A stretch of DNA of 64,000 nt from Apricaphanius iberus (lineage: Eukaryota > Chordata > Actinopteri > Cyprinodontiformes > Aphaniidae). The stretch covers positions 248,001 through 312,000 of the forward strand of contig JAPXFQ010002141.1 of NCBI GenBank assembly GCA_028564705.1. Reading direction: 5' to 3'. Below are positions 10,129 through 19,672 of this stretch, one piece after another; the first letter of the stretch is position 1, and every line of letters starts with the position of its first letter. The notes under the pieces are model-generated. The model saw nothing but the letters and a program-made list of their open reading frames with translations, had not been told where the DNA came from and made no database searches. The translations under genes were made by a program, and so were the position numbers.

Positions 10129-11118
10129 GTACGGTGTTCTACATCTTAAAAAAAGATGCCATATCTATACCAGCATTGTGGAAAAGTTTTAAATCACCAC
10201 TGTTTCTTTCATACCTTGCCTCAGAGAAGCCAGACTTTCTTTTAACTTGACCGCATTTAGTTTTTATTTTATTTTTCTGAAGGTCTTCTAAAAAAAATAA
10301 TTTCCTGTCCAGAAACAGATCAGGGGCATCATTTATAAAACTTAGCGCATAATCCTTACTAAAAAGCTAATTAAGCTTAGCCAAAAAAAGTTATCTTCTA
10401 TAAATAAATTTTCCAACTTACAAGAATTTATAAATCACACTCTCCCTAAAAATTTACACAGGTGATTTTGGATCAAATCCCGCCACACACTGAATGCCAT
10501 AAATGGTCAGTACAAAGTATCTAATGAATATTTAAGGTATTTGTTTATTGCAATCATTCAATCATTCATCTGTTTAGTGCTGTACTCAGCCAAAAGGCGG
10601 CCAAAGTGCTTCACAATGAAGGACAAAAATATAGTTAGTAATAGAAAAGTGTGTAACAAGACAACGATAATGAGATTGAGATGAAAAATATAAGCAGCAA
10701 GACAAGCAATAACACAAATAAGAACAATAAATATTAAGTTTGAATAATATGATTACTTTTTTACACAATTATAAAAGGTGCGAATAAGTCTACTTTTAAA
10801 AAGTGTTATCTGTGCATCAGTTATCTGATGACAGTGTTTTTGCAGCTGTGTGCCTGACATAAGGAGGCAATTGAATTTGAATTTTACAGTATTTATTTGA
10901 CAAAATAACAGTCCAAAGCAATGATGTAAGTTAATAAATGAAACAGTCCATCCACTTTTTTGTGAAAAAGCTTTTGTGAAAAGTTGCAGTGTTTTTGTGA
11001 TTTTATTTTTATTTTTCGCCAATCACTTAAATTGTTTGAAAAGCAGGCAGTTTGAGATGACATTTTCACATAAACCTTAGCTAAATAAAATGACTTTAAA
11101 TGTAATTTAAACATTTGA
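10129..11118. other. Intronic sequence, old repeat fragments only
   Basis: AT-rich. The piece around 10320..10460 (CATCATTTATAAAACTTAGC) and the piece around 10560..10620 (GGCGGCCAAAGTGCTTCACA) resemble fragments of common fish repeats but could not be assigned. Minus-strand frames at 10586..11114 have no recognisable domain. Confidence 0.35.
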
Positions 11119-11705
11119 AAACCCTAAAATGTGACCAGTTCAGATTGGGTACCCACTAGAGGAACCCACTCCTTGGAGGACAGCAATGTACAGATATTAG
11201 ACAGAGAGGACAGATGGTTTGAAAGAGGAGTAAAAGAAGCGATACATGTAAAAGTAGAGAAACCATCGCTCAACAGAGAAGGAGGCCTGAGACATAACCT
11301 ATCTCCGTTTTACAATGCTGCCCTTTCATCCCTACCCAGGAGTCTCAACAACTTAACCTCTAATCAGAAAAACAACTGTGACTCCAACGACTGTCGTTAG
11401 AACACAATAGGGCACTAATGAAGCCGAAACCTAACCTCCACCAATAGGCGACACGCCAACGACCATCGTTAAGACGTGGAGCACAAAGGATCCAATGACA
11501 TAATCAGTCTTGTAAAAGCCCTCCAAGAGTTTAAATAGGTGAGTCTCCACACCAGTTAGTTGGACCAGTCCCAGCCTGGTTGGCGGCGAGCATGAACTGA
11601 TGAAGCCTCTTGCATAAGAGGTGAAACGTCTTCCAAGACAAATTACCAAGTCCAGTTGCGTTCGATTGAAATTTCCTTGAGATAACCATGACCTGGATGA
11701 AAGAG
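11119..11705 (+). mobile_element. Penelope-like retroelement fragment (C-terminal part and 3' UTR)
   Basis: The open frame at 11131..11400 contains RWFERGVKEAIHVKVEKPSL, then NREGGLRHNLSPFYNAAL and SSLPR. That is the C-terminal signature (E-A-I-x-V-x-x-E-x-P-S-L-N-R-x-G-G-L-R) I associate with the GIY-YIG part of fish Penelope-like elements. After the stop, the 3' part carries GAGGTGAAACGTCTTCCAAG and AAGTCCAGTTGCGTTCGATT, typical of such fish repeats. The reverse transcriptase is absent, so it is a 5'-truncated dead copy. The family name is recalled and not verified. Confidence 0.6.
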
Positions 11706-12109
11706 AATATTCACATGCTCACTCATTTTCCAAAGGGAAAATACTAAAGGGAGCTAGGTTCTGTTGCCATATCGTTACGATCTTTTGTCTCGTTCTCTAC
11801 CCGGGCAGCAGCAGATGCCGAGCATGTAGCGGCATTGCGGCATAGAATGAGCGCCGTCTCTGAGTGGCACATTGTTGTTGGCCAAATATAATGCTAAATA
11901 TAGATTAGCTCGAGTAATTTCGCGTGATCCTGCCTCTACAGGAGCCTCACCTGCGGCCACTGTACCTCATTGTCTGCAGCAGAAAATGTGTGCTGCAGAC
12001 AGATGTATCTACTCATAACCTCGCTACGGAGGCGTGGCTGAGACCGCTCATATTATATACCCCACCACGGCCGGACTGCTGTCATCACTATTCCAAGCCT
12101 ACATCAATA

Positions 12110-12183
12110 ACCCGAGATCAGGCAGGATTTGAATTCCAGTGAATTTCAGTGCAGTGTAATCGTTTAACCACTTGGGCCACTAA
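12110..12183 (-). repeat. tRNA-like (Ser/Leu-type) SINE head or tRNA pseudogene
   Basis: On the minus strand GTGGCCCAAGTGGTTAAACG resembles an A box with tRNA-Ser/Leu D-arm spacing, and GGAATTCAAATCCTGCC resembles a B box about 40 nt later. The arms do not pair well and no anticodon stem is convincing, so it is not a functional tRNA. The sequence towards 11750 may be the SINE body. Confidence 0.4.
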
Positions 12184-12189
12184 ACAAAC

Positions 12190-14350
12190 GGTTTTTGGTA
12201 CAAAATTAATATTTTCACTAAAATATACTAAAATACATAACATAATTACTGAAAATGTAGAAAGTGCCATGATAGACTTAATTATACAGTTAATCAACCA
12301 AAAAAAGTTGATTTTGGGGTGAGTTACTCTTTAACATTTAAGATAATATTTCAGATCTAAAACAAATTTTAGCATTTACACCGATATTAAAAGAGTAGAG
12401 CAAGTACATTGATGTGACTCATTAGCCTAGTGATAGCCCACATGCTATTACTGCTTGGGCTTGACATAAAAGGTAAAGTTAATATAGTGAATGGAGTTAG
12501 TTAACATGCCAGGCTACTAATGTAAGTTAATTTTTACTTCATAGAATTGTTTTATGTAATTCTAATAGCAAAGCGTTTGCCTAACTCTGGTCTTCAAGAG
12601 CTAGTCCTGCAACTTTTATATGTCTCTCTTCAAAACTGTAACCCATATAAACATTTATGGATTCTGATATGCTGCAATATCTCGAAAAACATCAGTGAAC
12701 ATTTTGCTTTAAAATTAAACTTTGTTAAACTTTTAAAAAGTTCACGTTTTGTCTAGCCAGTCCACAGAGTCATTTGAGCTCCAAATGCTTTCTTGTGAAT
12801 TTGAGAAAGATCTTTGTGAGTTGTAATTTTTTACATTTTGACCCTCACATTGAGGCCAGTTTTGTCTCTTTATTTGGGTGAATCATGAACACTGACATAA
12901 GTGAGGGCTCCAGATTATATTTTTGTTCCTTTATTTCCCTTACAAATGAGTAAAGTTCCCAGTCCACAAGAGTTCCATTAAATAACGTTCAAAAGTATCT
13001 TGATTTGTGGATGATAGCTCTCACTTTCTTTGCAGTTTTCTCCAAAGTTTTTCAAACTGTTTTTTTTAACCCTTTAAAGACTGTAAGATGTTAAGGGCAT
13101 TGTTTAAAATCTGCTCCTGAATTTCTTTAGTTCAAAGCAGGATGTGCTGCATTTTGAGATGATTAGCCTACTTCATGTTGTCAGACAGGTTCTGTTTAAG
13201 GGATATCTGATTCTACAAGTCTAGCAGTATTCAGGCCTGGGTGTGGTTAATGAAATGAACTGAAAACTAAGCTAAACATTAAATTCATGATTCACAATTA
13301 CATTTAGGACCTGGTTAGTTTGTTTTCCCTAAAAAAATTTTTTTCTAAATGAAAAAATGTTTTAATGAAACGGTTTTGCATTTACTAATGTTTTTTGTGT
13401 CATATTAAAGTTTGTTTGATGATCTTAAACATGAATGTGGGGGGGGGGGGGGCAGAAACAAGGAAAATGCTTTATTTATAGCACTACAAGGATTTTTTTA
13501 CAAACATTTATTGGTTTCACTATTGTGTTTAATTACACATGGTCGGTAATTGCAGAGGGCTGTAAATCATTCCATTAAATGAGTAAGATGAATTATTTTG
13601 CAAAAATGTCATACCCTAGAAGGTCAATGTCCACATCTGCAAATGTAATGAATTTCTCCGTTAGCAGTAAGAGAGCTGGAAGAGACGGTAAAAAGCTTCT
13701 GCTTAAAATTAAACCTTTACTGCTGAATACTGGTGGGACATTCCTTGATTTAAAAAAAAAATAGGTTATGAAGTTGTATTGGTCCTCTGACTTTGTTTTT
13801 GGGTATGTGATGAATAGACCGGTTGTTTTAAAGAGGGCTTTTCCAAAGGTTGTGTTTTACATTATTTGGTCATCTGTTAATTAAATAGTCTAGAAGGGAA
13901 AACACTTCAAGCCAGATGTTTTCCCTTAATTATTTCCTTTTTAATGTAAGTTTATCATCAGATTTTTAATTAAATTGAACTTTCAATCTGACATTTTTGT
14001 GGTTGAGAAGGTTTTAGAAGCACCTATGCTAAACAAGCACATGGTTTATGTACTGATGAAGAGGAGAGAGCTCGTTATGTTTATTCTCTGAGATCTCGTC
14101 TGTTTCTCAGGTTAGGGCTCATTTACATGATTAATTTAAGCTCTACAACTTGTGCGTGTATGTGCTGGTAGATAGCTCATCCTCTGCTGGTGTGAATAAG
14201 AAATCCCTAGGTGCTTTTCAGGCCAGGAGAGGGGGCTGTTTTTCACGCCTTTTTACTTCTGTCTTTGACACAGTTGAAAGAAAACTGATTTATTAAATCT
14301 GGGACTGTTTCCCCCGGGTGGAAGGATCTTTAAATACACAATTGATGTGG
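12190..14350. other. AT-rich intronic sequence, no gene seen
   Basis: No recognisable element. A run of 14 G occurs at 13439..13452. Frames at 12547..12756 and 13579..13764 are short and show no domain. Confidence 0.4.
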
Positions 14351-14354
14351 ATTT

Positions 14355-14590
14355 AAAAATTATACATCTTCTTCTCTTTCGGCTTTTCCCTCCAGAGGAA
14401 AGCCGCTACAGCGAATCATCTGTCTCCATTTCATGTTTGTGATTCGCATACTTGATTTGGCTAGGTTTTTTATGTGGGATGGCCTTCCTGACGAAACCTT
14501 CTCTACTTTTCCAGACTTAGGACTGGCACAAGAAATCACTGGCTTGTGACTCTTTATGGTTGCATTAGGGTCAAAATTATACATACAGGC
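14355..14590. repeat. Dispersed fish repeat fragment
   Basis: TCTTTCGGCTTTTCCCTCCA, then CCGCTACAGCGAATCATCTG and TCTCCATTTCATG, later TTTTTTATGTGGGATGGCCT and TCCTGACG. This wording is that of a very common teleost interspersed repeat (recalled; class uncertain). It contributes only a short minus-strand shadow frame. Confidence 0.5.
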
Positions 14591-15734
14591 TCAAATAAAT
14601 AAATACACTTTGTAAACAAGCACTATGCCTTATCATTTTTCTACATATTTCCCAACTTCAAACAGTGTAAAACTGAAGGCTTATTGGATAAAATCATTTA
14701 AGGGGATGTGCAGGTGTGTGGCCTAAGAAGTTCACAACCCATTAAGGTGCGCATTATTAGGTAACTTATATTTCACTGGCAAGATGAGCCAAAAACAAGG
14801 GGCATCAGACTCTGAAAAGACAGAAATTACAGAAATCCTTCAGCACCTTTAAAAAGGCTTCATTATTATTAAATTCACTTCCACTTGTCAGAAAACGTGA
14901 TTTGCATATTAGCTAAACATTTACCAGCCAGTTGCGGCCGCGGGTTGGGGGTTGACAGATACAGGGTGTTTCTCAATGTCAAGGCACCTTGTTTACGAGG
15001 ACACTGTCCTTCCTTGCTAAAAAAAAAATGCTTAAATGGAACAGACTTACCTCACGTGAATGTGGCTGCCTGGTTACGCGCTCCGTTTATGTCCCACCCA
15101 TCATAGTAGCATAGTAACGTACCCCCGAAGTAGCTGCTGCCGGCTCCTAGTCCACTATCCTTTTGAAAATACTGTGCTGTATTCTGGGACATTTTTGACC
15201 GAGGGAAGGCATCAAGGCACCTCACATGTATCCTTGGTCAGTTAGCTTAACAGCTAACAAACAGAGGACAGATTCCTCAGTAGCACATAAACATTGGAAC
15301 ACGCCTTGGCGGTCCCTGATGATGTATCTTCTAGACAAACGGGGCGGGACCAAGGCATCAAGGCGAGGTTTCTTGGCAGTCTCTATGATCCTATAGGTTT
15401 GGCACAGCCACGGAGATATTGTTATCTGTCTCGGGAGAGGAGTGATTGCAGAAGAACAGAAACTAGAATAGTTTTAGGTGAAGCGTACACTAGATTAACC
15501 CACATAAAACATTTCTACAATGTCAAACTAAGACTTTCCTCCTGGATTGGTAAGCTAGCTCACAACTGTCAGTTGATCTCCTCTAGGATACATTCCTCTC
15601 TGGACACGGTTCTAGCTGTCACTGGGCCTATTGGCAGTAAACCAGGCAACCAAATAGCTGGAATTATTTTTTTACTGTTGTAACTACAACCTAGATATAC
15701 TAGATGCCACTATCACGCTTATGTTCCATATTTA
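14591..15734. other. Intronic sequence with possible DNA-element end
   Basis: At about 14963 the text CAGGGTGTTTCTCAATGTCA followed by AGGCACC resembles a terminus of a fish DNA element, and related pieces (AAGGCATCAAGGC) appear at 15207 and 15352. Inverted termini could not be matched. The 129-codon frame at 15294..15683 is not recognised as a protein. Confidence 0.3.
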
Positions 15735-15840
15735 ACCTTATTTAGCAAATCAGTTTTGCTTGCTGGCTAAATATTTAGCTTGTTAACTATTTGGTTTGGA
15801 GCTAAGTATTTATTCTGGTGAACACTTTCTTTATGTAAAC
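15735..15840. repeat. 20-bp minisatellite fragment
   Basis: Units such as GGCTAAATATTTAGCTTGTT and GGTTTGGAGCTAAGTATTT belong to the same degenerate 20-bp family seen at 0.6-0.8 kb and 35.6-36.6 kb. No core is visible here. Confidence 0.45.
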
Positions 15841-16007
15841 CAGGGCTCACATTAACCAAATATTTTCCATATTTGAAAGTTTTTTTTTAATGAGAACGGA
15901 AAATTCTGAAGGCTGTCCATAATTTTTACAGATTTGTATTCACACCTGTGGCCACTTGGTACAAATGCAGATATTTTCTGCTTTTTGCACAGAGTACAGG
16001 TAACTAG

Positions 16008-16793
16008 GGATGCTCCGATCAGGTTTCAATCACATAGGTTGACTGTACATTTTTCATTTAGTTACAGTATGGTGAGTTCTACTGCATGTGGTACATGATT
16101 CGGAAAAAGGAACAATAAAAATCACCTTAATTTAGAAAAAGCATGGTTTTACTTTTTCAACGGAAAAAATAAAAGTCTGGTGGAGCGAGGTTCCAAGTGC
16201 ACTAGTACTCGGCAGAATCCAGTGTCTTTCACCACTGAAAAAGGCTGGTCGTCTAGTCCGATAAGTTCAATGATTTTTTGGGTAATTTGCTTAGCTTTCT
16301 GACTGTCACGCTCATATGGGCGAGTGTTTCCAAGCGTATGCTGCGTTAGCTGCCATCTGACTGTTGCTGCATTAGCTGTGTTCTTTTCACTCTCTGTGGT
16401 GAGCCTCAAAAACTCACCATGCTCCGTCAAGTGTTTATTCTTTAAATGTCGGATCAAATTGGTTTGTGTTAAAGCTTTTAGACGTGCTTCCTCTGTGGGG
16501 TGTTTTTTCGTTGGAAGTTTTGCAAGACGCAAACGTAATAATATTCTCACAGACAGAAAATAAGTTCTACATGGCCGACATGTTTGTTTTTGTGGGTTTG
16601 TCGCCATGCGCACTAAGTAGAGTGAAAGGGAAGAGTAAACTACAGCGCCTCTGCCGGCTGGAAAGAGTAAGTGCTTCATAGTCAGTACGTAGAGTATAAA
16701 AATGAAAGGTACCGATCTGCGCACACCGATCACACACTTTTCCACGGAAATCGGCCGATAATTATCTGTGGCTGATCATTCGGAGCAGGAAAT
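16008..16793 (-). mobile_element. Nested BED-type hAT element, internally deleted
   Basis: Ends are TAGGGATGCTCCGATCA on the left and TGATCATTCGGAGCAGGAAA on the right, inverted with small indels. On the minus strand it carries the N-terminal part of a hAT transposase (next entry) and nothing of the catalytic or dimerisation region, so it is a deletion derivative. It splits the older hAT of 15841..17110. Confidence 0.6.
16149..16607 (-). pseudogene. hAT (BED zinc-finger) transposase, N-terminal remnant
   Basis: The 152-residue frame starting at the internal ATG (MATNPQKQTCRPCRTYF) contains NLIRHLKNKHLTEHGEF, the H-x5-H-type end of a BED zinc finger. It also has AKQITQKIIELIGLDDQPFS followed by VVKDTGFCRVLVHLEP, which matches the block I/K-I-x-E-F/L-I-x-L-D-D-Q-P-F-S-V-V of hAT transposases related to ZBED proteins. 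Family proteins are typically 600 residues or more; here the frame stops soon after L-E-P-R. The expected C-x-x-C motif of the finger is blurred (CRPC present, spacing uncertain). Upstream in-frame codons to 16745 are probably not part of the protein. It could be a domesticated fragment, but the terminal inverted repeats around it argue for a dead transposon. Confidence 0.7.
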
Positions 16794-16845
16794 GGTTTGT
16801 TCACGGAGTCTTTTTTGTTCCCGATCGTTTTAATTGGAGAATTGT

Positions 16846-16990
16846 TTCCTCATTTTAAACTTTGGCTGAAGTGGCACTTAATTCCAGTCTCCACTGTGTC
16901 AGCAGAGAACAGATTCAGCCTTCAGAAAAAAAATCTAAACCCCCATGAGATGTAATCTAAAGCAAAAAGAAACCCCAAAACGTCATGACA
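16846..16990 (+). pseudogene. hAT transposase C-terminal (dimerisation) fragment, copy 1
   Basis: Across frameshifts the segment reads F-P-H-F-K, L-A-E-V-A-L, I-P-V-S-T-V-S-A-E-N-R-F-S-L-Q, matching the hAT C-terminal signature (A-x-x-x-L-x-I-P-V-S-x-x-x-x-E-R-x-F-S). It needs at least two frameshifts, so it is a pseudogene. The same sequence recurs at 60878..60990. Confidence 0.6.
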
Positions 16991-17110
16991 ATAACCTCTG
17001 CTGCAATCCCACTATGGAGTTATGCAAAAATGGGTGGACATTAATTTCCATGCAGAGCAGGAGGATGCTGAGAGACTCTGTTCAGGCCACAACAGGTATT
17101 CCTATTTTCA

Positions 17111-17269
17111 GTGCAAATGTGTAATTAAATTTTTTTTAGATGTAGTTCTCTACTCAGCTTGTTTATATTGAAAACTATTTAAAACAAATAAATATAAACT
17201 ACTAAATATTTCTTAATCTACCTTATTCATTTCAAAGTAAAAGTAGATTATGACCAGTTTATTAACATC
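17111..17269. other. AT-rich spacer
   Basis: Poly-T at about 17130..17138 and A/T-rich text between the hAT fragment and the next repeat core. The right end of the hAT element may lie here but was not identified. Confidence 0.3.
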
Positions 17270-17445
17270 ATCGGATGTAAACTAAATATTTTATTTGATA
17301 CTGTCACATTTTATAAATTAATAAATAAGGTGGAATTAAATATGACATGAAAATTAACCCCAATTTATGTATGTTCTTACAGACTAAATATCCCAAATTA
17401 TTACTGACAAGTTTTGACTGTGTAACTTTAAAAATGGCTCCCCAT
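17270..17445 (+). repeat. Array remnant plus core (family copy d)
   Basis: AAACTAAATATTTTATTTGA at 17279 is one minisatellite unit. It is followed by ATATGACATGAAAATTAACC, then CTTACAGACTAAATATCCCA and TTTTGACTGTGTAACTTTAA followed by AAATGGC. Order and orientation match copies a, b and f. Confidence 0.55.
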
Positions 17446-18720
17446 ATCAAGGTAGCAGATGAGCGAATATTTTAATGTCTAAACATGGTGGTGTGTGGCT
17501 GGGGTGTGTGTGCACGGCTGCCATCAGTATTTCAGCTTGTAATCACTCAGAGGAATAGAGCACACGCTGTGATCCAGATAAGTGACCTGTGCCGCTCCGG
17601 GAAGATTCAACGGACAGCCCGATTCAATTAATCGGAACCTCATCCCTGTCTAATTGTGCCAATAATGCAGCAGCTGTGAAACGGATGGGAGGCGGGACCA
17701 ACGTGCTGATATCCGTCACCTCAGCGGCGGCGAGAGGCGTTTTAAATATTCATGGTCGTCAGTCAGCTCATGTGGAGCGGTTTGTCTCTCTCCTCCTCCC
17801 TCTTCACTCCATTTCCATTTGTTGTAGACGGCTGCCAGAGGAGAAAAAACAAAAGAAATCACTCTGTAGTTTTCCATGGCTAACATCTAAAGTGGACTTT
17901 GCTCTGTTTGTTTGTTTCCCCAGTATTTTTTTGTATCAGCTTATCTTTGAGATGAACCTTTCACCTGTCTGGTTTGCTCTGATGCTTGTCATCAAAGTGC
18001 AGCAGGACCTGTGAGCTTCCTGCCGGTTCTTGTATCTCCTACACCTCTGGTTCAATCCACATATCGGATTATCTCCCTCACATTATTTTCTTATCTCCCT
18101 TCTCTATCTAATCTCTGTTCTGTCCCATCATCCTCTTGCCTTGCTTGCCCCACCCTCTTCATTTCTCATACTTTCTTGTCCCTGCATCCCTCAGTCTTGA
18201 ATGACTGAGAGGAATCCTCACAACCCCCTTGTTTTTCTGAGAATGATGGGCATTAGAAAACAGTGCTGGGGGGATTTCTTAAGGAGCTGAGGTGTTGCTT
18301 CAGGGAGCGAGATGAGACCCCTTTGTTGTGTCTCAGAAATGTCACCCTGGATGTTGCTGTTAATCGTGCCCCCTGTGACTCCTGCAGCTTTCTCACTGAG
18401 GTGTTTCCGTGAAACACGCTTTGTGTTATGTTGGCATCTTTTCCTCATTAGCCCAGGGTAATAGATACTGTGACAAGACTTGTTGTCTGAATTTGGAATA
18501 TATTACAGCTTTAGATTGTTAATTCAAGGTTTAAATGTTTAAAACCTTTTTATTGTTAAACTAAAAGAACCTTATGCATGTTTTTTATGTCTTCTATTAT
18601 CATAATAACCTCTGAATCTTTACAGGAAAGATTTTCTGTGCAAAAAAAATCCTGTTGTGCTGTTTGGAAATGAGCGTAAAGAAGCTTAAAATAAGACTTA
18701 CAGTCAGTGAGTTCTCCTTT
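17446..18720. other. Single-copy intronic block, possibly conserved noncoding
   Basis: From about 17500 to 17830 the sequence is more balanced in base composition, has no repeat signature, and includes TCTAATTGTGCCAATAATGC and TTTTAAATATTCATGG, which has the look of a vertebrate conserved noncoding element. A long pyrimidine tract at 18060..18194 ends in CCCTCAG, an acceptor-like motif, but the text after it has no good reading frame. Function is not known. Confidence 0.3.
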
Positions 18721-18724
18721 CTAC

Positions 18725-19672
18725 AGAGAGACATGTACCGTTACACGTACATGTATTTGTACTCTATTTTCCGGTACAGCCCTGTTAGTTCGGGACATAC
18801 AAACTAATCCAGCTGTTTTCTCCCTGAAAACATGCAGAACGTTCATATGAGAAACTGAGAGTGCAGTGCAGCTTTTCCACAGCACAACTTTAAAAACTGA
18901 CACCAAATCAAAACAGAAAGGACTGCCAGCTATCACTAAACTCTGCTATTTAGGAGCATTAATAGTTTCTCCTGAAGCTACAGTAAAAAAAGAAATTGAG
19001 ATTGAACCAAAACTTTGTCAGTGAACACATCTTTCAACAACAATAAAGTTCATAACACACTCTGACCTGAACTGAATGACTCACCTGAAACATTGTAAAG
19101 ATGAATGAAAACATCAGACGATGTCCACATGACTACCATTAGCATCAAATCAGACCAAACTCCTAATTTTAGTTAAAAACAGAATTCGCCAGAAGCCTTC
19201 TTAATGAGAAGGGCTTTAACCAACAGCTGACCATGTACAGCTAGGTGACTAGGCTGTTGGAATATAAAAAAATAAATAATCCAAAGTGATTTAAGTGTGT
19301 TTAATCCTCAAATATGGGGAAATTATTATTGTATATTTTTAAATATTAACACTGCCTCTTTTCAAGTGGTTTTATTGTTTTCTGCTCGCGCTAGGTTAGC
19401 TTGTACTATTATTTTTATTGGAGAGAAAAAAAATCAAAAACTGCAAACAGTTCTATACTTTAACCTTTTTAAGAAATTGAACATCAAAAAATCAAAGTTA
19501 TTTAAGGAACTGAAAGGAAGCAATTCAGGGAGAAAGGTGTTTTTTTGTTTTGTTTTTTTTAATGCTGATCGGGGGAAAAAAGGCAGAAATTTGTATTTAT
19601 TTTACTTGATTAAAATTTACAAAAAACGTACCGAACCAGGATTTTTGTGTAGTGTTACACCCCTACTTTTTA
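18725..19672. mobile_element. hAT-like MITE (GGTGTAAC family), copy 1
   Basis: The left part GAGACATGTACCGTTACACG and the right part AAAACGTACCGAACCAGG ... GTGTTACACCCCTA form degenerate inverted termini. The reverse complement of about 18725..18950 matches 40815..41020 (shared GATAGCTGG, GTCCTTTCTGTTT, GCTGCACTGC). The 150-codon frame at 19297..19749 lies inside it, is Lys/Phe-rich and shows no domain. Target duplication is weak (6 of 8). Confidence 0.5.

Larger units (their letters stand above)
15841..17110 (+). mobile_element. Decayed hAT element, copy 1 (with nested hAT inside)
   Basis: The left part begins CAGGGCTCACATTAACCAAA followed by TATTTTCCATATTTG, nearly the same as the start of 60255..61120. 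The right part holds a C-terminal hAT transposase fragment (about 16846..16940) that is also shared with the second copy. A different hAT element (16008..16793) is inserted between. The right terminus is not clear. Confidence 0.55.

Noticed and set aside
12110..12183. Possible functional tRNA-Ser
   Set aside because: A and B boxes are present but acceptor and anticodon stems do not pair convincingly.
18011..18208. Acceptor-like pyrimidine tract before 18195 as the start of a syngap1 exon
   Set aside because: No frame after the AG continues with SYNGAP1-like sequence and exon 2 to exon 3 joins perfectly without it.
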